This document shows positions 1 to 7,933 of a DNA stretch of 37,169 bases, in pieces (position 1 is the first letter of the stretch; each line of letters opens with the position of its first letter). The notes beneath the pieces are model-generated. The model saw nothing but the letters and a program-made list of their open reading frames with translations. It had not been told where the DNA came from and did no database searches. Source of the DNA: Rickettsia typhi (GTDB lineage Bacteria > Pseudomonadota > Alphaproteobacteria > Rickettsiales > Deianiraeaceae). The stretch covers positions 1 to 37,169 of the forward strand of contig CAMAVG010000001.1 in assembly GCA_945861605.1 (NCBI GenBank), in the 5' to 3' direction. A program made the position numbers and the translations under genes.

Positions 1-67
1 ACGAAATGTGAATATTCAATTATTTGTGCGTTTTTTCAAGTGTAATTTTTTTTATTTCCTTTTTTTT

Positions 68-93
68 GTTATAGTGTACTAGTACGCTATAAC
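68..93. repeat. 26-bp near-perfect palindrome
   Basis: The arms GTTATAG and CTATAAC flank the self-complementary core GTACTAGTAC, with a single T/G mismatch pair between arm and core. It lies just past the stop codon of the PAP2 gene. Read with that gene it is followed by an A-run rather than a T-run, so it is not a standard intrinsic terminator. It could still be an mRNA-end stem or a protein-binding site. Confidence 0.6.
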
Positions 94-98
94 AGTTT

Positions 99-689
99 CT
101 AATAATTATAGCTTAACCTAAACATTGCACCCGTGCTGCCGTTTTCAACGGTTGGAATGAACGAAACTTGAAGGTTTTTCTGATTAAAACTTGTTGTCAA
201 AAATTGAGCAGAAAGCACGCCGACTAATCCCCCTGCAAGAACGCCCGCCACTGTGTGTTTTTCGGCTTCAATGCGGGAGTATCCCGTGAAAACTGCGCCT
301 GCGATTGGAAGTGCCGCGTATTTAATTCCATATCTTTTATACATAAACCACGCGTTGGCTGTCGTCCAAGATGCATGACCCGATGGGAAGTTTTTGTCTC
401 CGCCGTTTGGTCTTTCGCCAAGTCTTGTTCCACCAATTGTTACATTGTTGAAAGCATTTTTGCCGGCTTCGGTAACAACTGAAGAGGTTAAAAGGGTGTA
501 ACCAAGTTGTTTTGCACCTTCTTTATCCTTCTTAATTGCAACAGTTGCAACGGAATTTATGACTTCAATATACTGCATTGCGTTGCCGATGTCCTCAATT
601 TGAGTTGTTCCGCCAAACATGTAAGAAGCAAGTGAATTTTGTGAAAGAAACATTGAAATTGCCACTGCGATTATTGAAATTTTTTTCAT
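99..689 (-). CDS. PAP2-family phosphatase, exported
   Basis: A 196-residue protein of the type 2 phosphatidic acid phosphatase family, which dephosphorylates lipid phosphates in the cell envelope. It starts with a signal peptide (about residues 1-21, ending SQNSLA). The middle motif FPSGH (about residues 101-105) and the start of motif 3, SRIEAEKH, are present and supply the two catalytic histidines and an arginine. Two positions deviate: motif 3 is normally SR-x5-H-x3-D but reads HTVAG, putting Gly where the charge-relay Asp belongs, and the Lys of the K-x6-RP motif is not at the expected distance before GERP. Activity may be altered. It is the last gene of a minus-strand run ssb / unknown / dedA / PAP2, 18 bases after dedA. 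The substrate cannot be told from sequence. Confidence 0.85.
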   Translation of the reverse strand: MKKISIIAVAISMFLSQNSLASYMFGGTTQIEDIGNAMQYIEVINSVATVAIKKDKEGAKQLGYTLLTSSVVTEAGKNAFNNVTIGGTRLGERPNGGDKNFPSGHASWTTANAWFMYKRYGIKYAALPIAGAVFTGYSRIEAEKHTVAGVLAGGLVGVLSAQFLTTSFNQKNLQVSFIPTVENGSTGAMFRLSYNY

Positions 690-707
690 ATTGTAAAATA
701 AATTAAG

Positions 708-1313
708 CTATTTTTTGTAGAACCTCCAACAAATATACCCAGCAATGAGCAAACAAAAGCCAAGGGCTCCAATTTTAAGAATTGGCATGAGTTCGTGAAC
801 TTTTTGTGAATTCTGCCCAATGAAATAACCAACTGCGGTAAGGATTACCATCCAGATTGCACTTCCAAGAATTGTATAGAGGGAGAACTTCCAGAAACTC
901 ATTTTGACAAACCCCGCAGGAATTGAAATGAAATGACGCACGACGGGAATCAACCTTGCGATGAAGATTGAAATGTTGCCGAATTTTCTGAAAAATGCTT
1001 CCACGCGTTGGAGTTTTGCCTCCGAAAGGAAGAAGTATTTGCCGTATTTTACGATTAAAGGGCGACCGATGATGTATGCTCCAATATAATTTGCAAGCGA
1101 GCCGATGTAACTGCCGAGGACTCCGCAAAAAACCACCATGAAGAAATTCATTTCACCTTTTTGAGCAAGGACGCCGGCTGGAATCATGACGATTTCGCTT
1201 GGAAGCGGTACGAGGCTTGATTCAATTGCCATGCCGAGGATTATCCCGATATAGCCGAATTCTTTGACCAAATTCAAAACATATTCAGAGAGGAATGTGA
1301 TTATGTGTTCCAT
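708..1313 (-). CDS. DedA-family inner-membrane protein
   Basis: A 201-residue polytopic membrane protein of the DedA/SNARE-associated family, implicated in recycling of undecaprenyl phosphate or phospholipid across the inner membrane and in envelope homeostasis. Family hallmarks are visible: the acidic-proline signature ESSLVPLPSE near residues 31-40, the re-entrant region with RLIPVVRHFISIPAG near 120-135, and the MSFWKFSLYTILGSAIW segment near 138-155, followed by two more hydrophobic helices and a basic end. Length is normal for the family. The start codon overlaps the stop of the upstream 75-codon gene by one base (TAATG), so translation is probably coupled. A PAP2 phosphatase directly downstream fits a shared role in lipid-phosphate metabolism, though that is inference. 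Confidence 0.9.
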   Translation of the reverse strand: MEHIITFLSEYVLNLVKEFGYIGIILGMAIESSLVPLPSEIVMIPAGVLAQKGEMNFFMVVFCGVLGSYIGSLANYIGAYIIGRPLIVKYGKYFFLSEAKLQRVEAFFRKFGNISIFIARLIPVVRHFISIPAGFVKMSFWKFSLYTILGSAIWMVILTAVGYFIGQNSQKVHELMPILKIGALGFCLLIAGYICWRFYKK

Positions 1314-1540
1314 TAATTTATGTATTTACCGTAAAGTTCGTTTGGCATTTCATCGGAGATATCTGCCATAAGCTTTGTTCGCTGTGCTTCAGATTCAAAA
1401 ACTTGGACGGTTATGTCGTCAATATCGCCACCCATTTTTTCGACTTGATCCACGATTTCAAGGAGTTCAGACATGCGTGAGCGATCGTTAAAAAGAACTT
1501 GGATTGAAAGAAAATTGTGTGCTTTAGGATTCCGTTTCAT
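1313..1540 (-). CDS. small hypothetical protein
   Basis: A 75-residue protein I do not recognise. It has a basic start (MKRNPKAHNF), a possible short beta strand (LSIQVLF), then an acidic helix-prone stretch (about residues 20-36) and a MGGDIDDITVQVFES segment that reads like a strand-turn-strand. There is no signal peptide or membrane segment. Its reality is supported by context: it sits 7 bases after ssb and overlaps the dedA start by one base, with the same strand and codon style. It may be a small cytoplasmic regulatory or adaptor protein, but no function can be assigned. Confidence 0.65.
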   Translation of the reverse strand: MKRNPKAHNFLSIQVLFNDRSRMSELLEIVDQVEKMGGDIDDITVQVFESEAQRTKLMADISDEMPNELYGKYIN

Positions 1541-1547
1541 TGGTTTT

Positions 1548-1988
1548 TTAAAATGGGATGTCGTCTTCTATGCCGGATGGGGAATCGTGAGATTCATCGT
1601 ATCCTTGGGAGTATCCGCCTGAAGATGAGCCTTCGCCTTCTTTGCGATTATCAATGATTTCAAGCTTGTTGTTGAAGCCTTGAAGGACGATTTCGGTTGT
1701 GTATTTTTCAATGCCGTCGTTTCCTGTCCATTTTCTGGTTTGAAGAGAGCCTTCGACGAATAATTTCGTGCCTTTTTTTATGTATTTTTCAATAATGCCG
1801 ACGAGTCCGTCCGAAAAAACAACAACCCTGTGCCATTCTGTCTTTTCGCGAGCTTCGCTGGAGTTCTTGTCCTTCCATTTTTCGGATGTCGCGAGGGAGA
1901 ATGTCGCGATTTTTTTACCGTCCTGAGTTGAGCGAATTATTGGATCGCCACCAACATTTCCAAGCAATATAACCTTATTTATTGACAT
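1548..1988 (-). CDS. ssb: single-stranded DNA-binding protein
   Basis: A 146-residue SSB, which coats single-stranded DNA in replication, repair and recombination. The N-terminal OB fold starts MSINKVILLGNVGGDP and includes the conserved EWHRVVVFSDGL and GTKLFVEGSLQTRKW segments. A Gly/Ser-rich disordered linker leads to the acidic tip DDIPF, which binds partner proteins. I start at the ATG at 1988; a TTG three codons further upstream is in frame but would add non-family residues (MCF). It is the first gene of a four-gene minus-strand run. No strong Shine-Dalgarno sequence is visible upstream. Confidence 0.97.
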   Translation of the reverse strand: MSINKVILLGNVGGDPIIRSTQDGKKIATFSLATSEKWKDKNSSEAREKTEWHRVVVFSDGLVGIIEKYIKKGTKLFVEGSLQTRKWTGNDGIEKYTTEIVLQGFNNKLEIIDNRKEGEGSSSGGYSQGYDESHDSPSGIEDDIPF

Positions 1989-2045
1989 AAAACACAAAAA
2001 TCTTTTTAATTCAAGGGAAACAAGTTTTTATTAAGTCAAGTTTTT

Positions 2046-3131
2046 TTATTTTGTGCGATCAATCTGTTTTTTTACAGAATTCACAATTTTTTTCAATTGC
2101 TCTGTGCCACCAACATAACTAATCATTGATTTTGTGCGCATCCCATGGCGATTGCGTCCAGATCTTAAATTGCTCCAAGTGATTTCAAGATCTAGAGATT
2201 GCCTTTGAATGTCACTCGAAAGCTTTGAAAACAACCTGTTTTTATTGCCTCTTCTACTTTTTAAACCACCGAAATTCTGAGCTTTTATATAAAATGCCAT
2301 AATTTCGTTACAGCTAAGTTTCTTAAATACTTCATTCTTCTGCAGTAAGTGCGTTAAAAGTTTTGTTGCTTTTTGAATATTTGAGTCGTTTCCTTCTGGT
2401 GGTTTGTTATTGTTGGGTTGGGTGTTTACTCCTGTTACCACAACTTTTTTTGGTACAATTTTTAGTTGTGCCCCTTGTGCTGGATTTTGATTGGTTTGTT
2501 GTACTGTTGGCGTTGTGCTGCTTGGTTTGTTGTACTGTTGGCGTTGTGCTGCTTGGTTTGGTTGTTGCTGAAATGTGTTGGTTGTTGTTGGTTGTAGGGT
2601 TGGGTATGCTGATAGGTTTGTGCCTCTTGTTTGTGCCTGTTGTTGTTTGGTGGTTGTTGGTAGGTTTGTTTGTGCCTGTTGTTGGATTCCTGCTTTTGCT
2701 TCTGCTTCTCTCACTACTTGTCCTGCATAACGCATTAAAGCCTTCTCTTTTTGAGCAGCATCCAAGCTATGCAAACCCTTAAGTTCAACAGGTATGTTGG
2801 CGCTTTTTGAAAGCTCTCTCTGAGTAGTACAATCCAAGTAATTACGAACTTGGTCTGCGTAGTCTTTAATCTTTTTATCAAGTGCTGGATCATGTTTAAG
2901 TGCTGGAACAGTTGAATCTTTAAGTTGGTCTAATCTTTTTTGTAGATCATTTATCCCTCTCTTATCAATAAACGGCTGAGCATCTTTGCGCATTTTATTC
3001 AACCAATTAAAAGCTTCTAGAGACCTTTCAGCGTCCGTCAGTGGTATACCCAGTTGTTGCCTCACATTCAAAGTATCTGTCATTGTCTTCCTTAATGCAT
3101 CATCCGTGATACGTTTATTATAATGACCCAT
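2046..3131 (-). CDS. unknown Q/T/N-rich protein, possible effector
   Basis: A 361-residue protein I do not recognise. Residues 1-145 are charged and helix-rich. About 146-250 is a low-complexity linker rich in Gln, Thr, Asn and Pro. About 255-361 is a basic, folded-looking C-terminal domain (NEIMAFYIKAQNFGGLKS, then many Arg and Lys). There is no signal peptide or membrane span. Two exact copies of a 31-bp unit (2491-2552) lie in the linker. Because 31 is not a multiple of three they are read in different frames, giving AAQRQQYNKP and then SSTTPTVQQT. A single copy would run into a TAA after NKPIKIQHKGHN. The N-domain / disordered linker / basic C-domain layout recalls secreted effectors, but that is a guess. 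It is a single gene, diverging from tig. Confidence 0.75.
   Translation of the reverse strand: MGHYNKRITDDALRKTMTDTLNVRQQLGIPLTDAERSLEAFNWLNKMRKDAQPFIDKRGINDLQKRLDQLKDSTVPALKHDPALDKKIKDYADQVRNYLDCTTQRELSKSANIPVELKGLHSLDAAQKEKALMRYAGQVVREAEAKAGIQQQAQTNLPTTTKQQQAQTRGTNLSAYPTLQPTTTNTFQQQPNQAAQRQQYNKPSSTTPTVQQTNQNPAQGAQLKIVPKKVVVTGVNTQPNNNKPPEGNDSNIQKATKLLTHLLQKNEVFKKLSCNEIMAFYIKAQNFGGLKSRRGNKNRLFSKLSSDIQRQSLDLEITWSNLRSGRNRHGMRTKSMISYVGGTEQLKKIVNSVKKQIDRTK
2491..2560. repeat. 31-bp tandem duplication, 2.26 copies
   Basis: Copy one is 2491-2521 and copy two is 2522-2552, identical base for base. A third partial copy of 8 bases (ttggtttg) follows at 2553-2560. The unit begins ttggtttgttgtactg and ends gttgtgctgc. 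It lies inside the Q-rich gene and is not a multiple of three, so each copy is translated in a different frame. Confidence 0.95.
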
Positions 3132-3209
3132 AAACCATTTAAAATTATATTCCCATATAAGATAACACGATGTTTAAAATTTTGCAAGTTTTTTTCTAAA
3201 ATTTTATTC

Positions 3210-3238
3210 TTGACTTGTAAAACCCTTAAATCTTAAAT
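3210..3238 (+). promoter_or_regulatory. promoter of tig-holB-amidase
   Basis: A -35 box TTGACT (3210-3215), a 17-base spacer and a -10 box TTAAAT (3233-3238), about 30 bases before the tig start codon. It lies in the 136-base divergent region between the Q-rich gene and tig; I see nothing else recognisable in that gap. Confidence 0.6.
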
Positions 3239-3267
3239 GTTTCAGAACAAAAATTTTCATAAACAGT

Positions 3268-4581
3268 ATGTTATACCAAGCAAAATTAAAAGAAGATAAA
3301 GGTCTTGTTAAAATCTTTGAATGTATTATTTCCGGCTTTGAAGTTGGCAAACAAACAGAAGAGGAGCTCAACAAATTAAAAGAAAACGCACACTTGAAAG
3401 GCTTTCGCAAGGGCAAGGCACCAATGTCAGTTATTCAGGAATCATACTTTGGAAAAGTCTATTTTGACATCGTAAACAAGGAGGCAAACAAATGTATTTT
3501 TGAAATCGCAGAAGAAAATAAATTCAATTTGGCGTCGTCTCCTAAAATTGAACTTGATGCTGAATCAAGCCTTCCTGCCGATAGAAACACCGCAAACATC
3601 AGGGATATCACCATCACAATCACATACGAAGTATTTCCTGAAATCCCTGCGTTTGATTTCTCAAAAATCTCAATTGAAAAGGTTTCCGCAAACATTACAG
3701 ATGCCGACCTTTCAGAAGAGCTTTCAAAACTCGCAAAAAACATGGCAACAACTGAACCAAAAACAGAGGGAGCAATCGAAAACGGCGATGTCGCAATCAT
3801 CGATTTCGCAGGATACGAATCCGGAGTTGCCTTCCAAGGCGGAACAGCAAGCGATTATCGTCTTGAAATTGGCTCAAAATCTTTCATTGAAGGCTTTGAA
3901 GAGGGGCTTGTTGGTGCAAAAATTGGCGAAGAGAGAAGTCTTATGCTGAAATTTCCGGAAGCATACCACGCGGAAAACCTTGCCGGAAAACCTGTTGAAT
4001 TCAAAACGACCGTTAAGGAAATCCACAAGTCCGTTCCTGCTGAACTTAACGATGAACTTGCTAAGAAATATGGCTTTGAAACTCTTGATTCTTTGAAAGA
4101 GGACATGAGAAAATCCATTTCCGCAAACTACGAAAACGCGTACAAGGCTCGCCAGAAGGACACTCTTTTCAACCAAATGAAAGAACATCTGAACTTCGAA
4201 GTTCCGGCTTCGGTTGTCGAAAGAATTACAATTGGTGAACAAGTTGCCGATTCCTCAATCAAAGATGCAAGACTCAGCGTGTTCCTTATGCAATACGCGA
4301 AGGAAAAATCTATTTCCGTGACACAAGAAGATTTCTCCATATATGTGGAATCAATCGCGAGAATGTACGGTCAAAGTGCGAAATCTTTGCTTGGATTCTA
4401 CGAAAAAAACGAGCAAATGCGCGAATCAACCATGAACAGCATTTTTGAAAACAAAATTTTCGAAGCACTTTACGACGCAGTTCCAGTTACCGCAAAATCG
4501 GTTTCAAAGGCTGAAATTGAGGAAATTCTGAAGCCTGAACCGCATGTTCACACTGAAGACTGCGATCACTCCGCCGAATAG
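3268..4581 (+). CDS. tig: trigger factor chaperone
   Basis: A 437-residue ribosome-associated chaperone and peptidyl-prolyl isomerase that meets nascent chains at the exit tunnel. The N-terminal ribosome-binding domain carries the signature GFRKGKAPMSVI (about residues 47-58). An FKBP-type PPIase domain follows at about 165-250 (GDVAIIDFAGYESG to FKTTVKEIHKSVPAELND), then the helical C-terminal chaperone domain. Length is typical. The very end is unusual: EPHVHTEDCDHSAE contains three His and one Cys, a possible metal-binding tail. It is first in a run tig-holB-amidase with small gaps. clpP and clpX, which often follow tig, are not here. Confidence 0.96.
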   Translation: MLYQAKLKEDKGLVKIFECIISGFEVGKQTEEELNKLKENAHLKGFRKGKAPMSVIQESYFGKVYFDIVNKEANKCIFEIAEENKFNLASSPKIELDAESSLPADRNTANIRDITITITYEVFPEIPAFDFSKISIEKVSANITDADLSEELSKLAKNMATTEPKTEGAIENGDVAIIDFAGYESGVAFQGGTASDYRLEIGSKSFIEGFEEGLVGAKIGEERSLMLKFPEAYHAENLAGKPVEFKTTVKEIHKSVPAELNDELAKKYGFETLDSLKEDMRKSISANYENAYKARQKDTLFNQMKEHLNFEVPASVVERITIGEQVADSSIKDARLSVFLMQYAKEKSISVTQEDFSIYVESIARMYGQSAKSLLGFYEKNEQMRESTMNSIFENKIFEALYDAVPVTAKSVSKAEIEEILKPEPHVHTEDCDHSAE

Positions 4582-4597
4582 TTAAATTTATTTCAAT

Positions 4598-5500
4598 ATG
4601 GACGGCTCACTTTTTGATTTTCCCCCAGAAAAAAAAGCCGAGCCTCCAGTTTCTATCAAAATTGAAAAGAAGGAAATTATTGCAAACGAAAACCTTGCTT
4701 TTCTTTCCCTTTTTAAGGAGGAATTCTCCCATCATTGCTTGCTAATTTCGGATATTTACTCCTTCCAAAACAACAAACTTTTGCTGGAATTCCTTTCGGT
4801 TAGGCATCAGAAATCTGTTCACGAAATGATTGCCCACCCCGATTTCCTCTTCTACGCGGAATTCTCGCAAAGGCAGGTTCCACTTAAGGTTGAGGACGCA
4901 CGCGACATAATTACATTCGCCCAAAACACGGGTTTTTCGGGAACAAAAGTGATTGTTGTGAATAAAATCGAAGAAGCCACGCCAAGTGCGTTGAATTGCT
5001 TGCTCAAAATTATTGAAGAGCCGCCCGCAAACACTTTTTTCTACTTCATTTACTCAAACGAAAAGCGACTCCCAGCGACGATTCGCTCCCGCGGAATAAT
5101 TCTCCACGAGAACATCGCAAATGAGGAAAATTTCCTCAAAATTACGCAATTTTTCGAAGAACAGGCAAATTTTCAAGTTTTTGTTCAATCGGGATACAAT
5201 TTCCACATTTACCGCAGGCTCCTCGCAGTGCAAAATTTTTCGTTTTTTCAAGTCAAGAAAAAGCTTTCCGAGAAACTCGACGAGGAATTCATTGAGCAAA
5301 CTCAGGTTTTTTTGGAAAAAACCCTCAACAAAATGGCAATTTTAGTAAAGAATTTCGAAAAAATGCACGAAATTTATGAAATCACGCAAAGGCTATTATT
5401 TTTGAGGAAATCCGCAGAACAGCTGAACACCAATAAACAACTGGCTTTGATGGAAATCGCCGATAAAATTCACTCAATATTACAGGAATCAAAAGCTTAA
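4598..5500 (+). CDS. holB: DNA polymerase III delta-prime subunit
   Basis: A 300-residue clamp-loader subunit; delta-prime is the stator of the complex that loads the sliding clamp. The AAA+ core is seen in NKIEEATPSALNCLLKIIEEPPANTFF (about residues 120-147) followed by the sensor-1 like FIYSNEKRLPATIRSRG (about 149-165). No Walker A P-loop or zinc-binding Cys cluster is present, so it resembles ATP-inactive delta-prime rather than DnaX. The C-terminal part is helical and poorly conserved, as is usual. It starts 16 bases after tig and ends 3 bases before the amidase gene. Confidence 0.85.
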   Translation: MDGSLFDFPPEKKAEPPVSIKIEKKEIIANENLAFLSLFKEEFSHHCLLISDIYSFQNNKLLLEFLSVRHQKSVHEMIAHPDFLFYAEFSQRQVPLKVEDARDIITFAQNTGFSGTKVIVVNKIEEATPSALNCLLKIIEEPPANTFFYFIYSNEKRLPATIRSRGIILHENIANEENFLKITQFFEEQANFQVFVQSGYNFHIYRRLLAVQNFSFFQVKKKLSEKLDEEFIEQTQVFLEKTLNKMAILVKNFEKMHEIYEITQRLLFLRKSAEQLNTNKQLALMEIADKIHSILQESKA

Positions 5501-5503
5501 TTT

Positions 5504-6400
5504 ATGCACATTTTTCTTCTTTTTTTCTGGATTTTCACCGCAAACGCGGAGGTTTCACGCGACCTCAAAGAACACATTCCTGACGGAATCGTCATAACAA
5601 AAGAGGCTTCAAGCCAAATGCAACTTGATGAAATCCTCGAAAGAATCGCACAAATCACCGCCCAAAGCAAGCTGGACAGCCTCCTTGAAAAAGTCGCATC
5701 AAGCAAAAATGCCATTCAAAAACGCAAAACCAAAATGATAATAATCGACGCAGGGCACGGCGGAAAAGACCCCGGAACGACTGGAATTATGGGCACAATT
5801 GAAAAGGAACTCACGCTTCAATACGCGATTTTACTCGCACAAAACTTGAAATCTCTTGGATACAGCGTGCTTCTTACAAGGCAATCGGACGCATCACTCA
5901 CCCTGATTCAACGCAGAAAATTCGCACAGGATTCCAAAGGCTCGCTCATGATCGCAATCCACGCGGATTCGGCGGAAAACCTTGACGCGCGCGGCATTTC
6001 GTTCTACACGCTCTCGGGCGATGCCTCCGACGATATTGCAAAAATGCTCGCCGAAAGCCACTCAAACGGCGATATAACCTTCAAAACATCGGCAAAAGAT
6101 GAAATGGTGAAATCGGCCTTGATCAACATCGCACAGTCGGCGACGATCTCGCGTTCCGAACATTTCGCACAAATTCTGGTGAATAATTCGGAAAAAAACA
6201 AGCTTTTCGTGATTCCTCGCCCCCACAGAAAGGCGGGTTTTGCGGTATTGAAAATGCCAGATGTGCCTTCGGTGCTGGTGGAACTTGGGTTTTTATCCAG
6301 CCCTGAGGAGGAAATTTTGCTGAGATCGCAGGTGTATCGCAACCAAATTATCGATACAATTGGGCAGTCTATCGATGATTTTTTTGGAGTCAACGAATAA
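5504..6400 (+). CDS. N-acetylmuramoyl-L-alanine amidase (Amidase_3)
   Basis: A 298-residue zinc amidase that cleaves the bond between N-acetylmuramic acid and the peptide stem, used for daughter-cell separation or wall turnover. A short signal peptide ends at TANA (about residues 1-15). The catalytic domain starts near residue 76: IIIDAGHGGKDPG (zinc His), TIEKELTLQYA (zinc Glu), MIAIHADS (zinc His), and VPSVLVELGFLSSPEEE (catalytic Glu). It lacks the N-terminal AMIN targeting domain of E. coli AmiC; instead about 60 residues of helical sequence precede the catalytic domain, perhaps a regulatory or coiled segment. Its presence implies that the organism makes peptidoglycan. Confidence 0.93.
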   Translation: MHIFLLFFWIFTANAEVSRDLKEHIPDGIVITKEASSQMQLDEILERIAQITAQSKLDSLLEKVASSKNAIQKRKTKMIIIDAGHGGKDPGTTGIMGTIEKELTLQYAILLAQNLKSLGYSVLLTRQSDASLTLIQRRKFAQDSKGSLMIAIHADSAENLDARGISFYTLSGDASDDIAKMLAESHSNGDITFKTSAKDEMVKSALINIAQSATISRSEHFAQILVNNSEKNKLFVIPRPHRKAGFAVLKMPDVPSVLVELGFLSSPEEEILLRSQVYRNQIIDTIGQSIDDFFGVNE

Positions 6401-6409
6401 AATTGCTGA

Positions 6410-6434
6410 GAAAAAACATTTTCCTAGCCGGAAA
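6410..6434. terminator. weak bidirectional terminator
   Basis: Between the convergent amidase and gcvPB genes a 5-bp stem TTTCC/GGAAA (6420-6434) has A6 on its left (6411-6416) and TTAGTTTTT on its right. It would read as hairpin plus T-run on both strands. The stem is short, so strength is doubtful. Confidence 0.35.
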
Positions 6435-7922
6435 TTAGTTTTTCAACGCCTGAAATGAGAGGATTGGAGTTTTCGCGGCGAGGACATCATCGCACTTTTT
6501 CCTGAACAAATTTCGTGGTGCAGAAAGGACTTCTTGCGGGTTAGTTTTGGAATTTTCCGCAATTTCGAGCATAACGCGAATGAAATCGTCCAGAGTTTCC
6601 TTGGATTCGGTCTCCGTTGGTTCGATAAGCATCGCACCGCTGACAACGAGCGGGAAGAATGTCGTCATTGCGTGAATTCCGTTTTGCAGGAGGTATTTCG
6701 CAACATTTGTCGTGGAAATTCCCGATTCCGCTTTCTGGAGTTTGTCCGAAAATAGGCACTCGTGCATGCAGAATGGGTTGGTTTTTGCGTCAAAATATGG
6801 TGCAAAATAGTGGTTTTTCAGCTTGTGATAAATATAGTTTGCGGAGAGGACGGAATCCTGAGCAACATCTGCGAGGCCGTCCGCCCCTGTTGAAACCATG
6901 TAAGTTAGCGCGCGAACCATCACGAGGAATTGCCCGTAGAAGCCTTTGATTTTCCCAAATGCGAGGGGATCGCTGGAAATTACGCTGAATTTTCCGTCTT
7001 TTTCGACAATTTTTGGTGTTGGCAAATGTGGTGCAAGCTTTTCGCAAACTGCGATTGGTCCACATCCAGGGCCGCCGCCTCCGTGTGGAGTGGAGAAAGT
7101 TTTGTGCAAGTTAAAATGCATGACATCGACGCCAAAATCTGCCGGCTTGACTTTTCCAACGATTGCGTTGAAATTTGCGCCGTCACAGTAAAACATTCCG
7201 CCAATTGAGTGAATTAATTGGGCGATTTTTTTTGCATTTTTTTCAAAAAGCCCGCATGTGCTTGGGTTTGTAAGCATTATTCCGGCGATTTGGTCGCCAT
7301 ATTTTGCGATCGCTTCTTCGACTTGCTCAAGATTCGTGAAGCCGTCTGCGGTGATTTGGATGGATATTATGTTGAAACCGCACATTGCGGCAGTTGCAGG
7401 GTTGGTTCCGTGTGCGGATTCCGGCACGATTATGTATTTTCTTTGCGGTTGGTTTTGTGTTTCGAAGTATTTTTTGATACACATGATTCCGGCAAATTCA
7501 CCGTGAGCACCGGCCGCTGGGGTGAGTGTCACGAATGGTAAACCTGTAAGTTCGGCAAGCCAATTTTCGAGGACTTTCATCATTTTGAAAGCGCCTTGTG
7601 TTGATTTTTCAGATTGAATTGGGTGAAGATTGGCGAATCCGGGAATTCTTGCAACCTTTTCGTTCAATTTTGGATTATATTTCATTGTGCAAGATCCCAG
7701 TGGGTAGAAATTTGCATCAATTGAGTAATTTTGCGTGGAAAGGCGTGTAAAGTGTTTTACGACTTGGGGTTCGGTCATGGTTGGGAGTCCGCAATCTTTG
7801 CGAATTTCTTGACCGATTTTATTTTTTTTGAGGTCAGGCTTGCGAATATCTGCGCCTTGGAAGTCCGCAAAACTGTATTCAAATGAAAGTTTTTCTTCAA
7901 ATGGGATTGTTATTGCGGACAT
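6435..7922 (-). CDS. gcvPB: glycine dehydrogenase (decarboxylating) subunit 2
   Basis: A 495-residue PLP enzyme, the C-terminal half of the split P-protein of the glycine cleavage system, which decarboxylates glycine and passes the aminomethyl group to the lipoyl H-protein. The PLP region NLHKTFSTPHGGGGPGCGP includes the Schiff-base Lys. TAAMCGFNI and the early SCTMKYNPK segment are also family hallmarks. The N terminus (PFEEKLSFEYSFAD) matches bacterial GcvPB, so this is a true two-subunit form, not a broken GcvP. gcvPA, gcvT and gcvH are not in this window. It starts 12 bases after rpsB ends and may be transcribed with it. Confidence 0.95.
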   Translation of the reverse strand: MSAITIPFEEKLSFEYSFADFQGADIRKPDLKKNKIGQEIRKDCGLPTMTEPQVVKHFTRLSTQNYSIDANFYPLGSCTMKYNPKLNEKVARIPGFANLHPIQSEKSTQGAFKMMKVLENWLAELTGLPFVTLTPAAGAHGEFAGIMCIKKYFETQNQPQRKYIIVPESAHGTNPATAAMCGFNIISIQITADGFTNLEQVEEAIAKYGDQIAGIMLTNPSTCGLFEKNAKKIAQLIHSIGGMFYCDGANFNAIVGKVKPADFGVDVMHFNLHKTFSTPHGGGGPGCGPIAVCEKLAPHLPTPKIVEKDGKFSVISSDPLAFGKIKGFYGQFLVMVRALTYMVSTGADGLADVAQDSVLSANYIYHKLKNHYFAPYFDAKTNPFCMHECLFSDKLQKAESGISTTNVAKYLLQNGIHAMTTFFPLVVSGAMLIEPTETESKETLDDFIRVMLEIAENSKTNPQEVLSAPRNLFRKKCDDVLAAKTPILSFQALKN

Positions 7923-7933
7923 AAACTATTTAA

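Noticed and set aside
2363..2782. Plus-strand 139-codon frame rich in Leu and Val, looking like a membrane protein
   Set aside because: It is the antisense shadow of the Gln/Thr-rich linker of the minus-strand gene; CAA/ACA-rich codons read backwards give TTG/TGT. No start signal or family motif.
3132..3267. tRNA or small RNA gene in the tig upstream gap
   Set aside because: No cloverleaf, no T-loop GTTCGA-like box and no terminator; only a promoter is supported.
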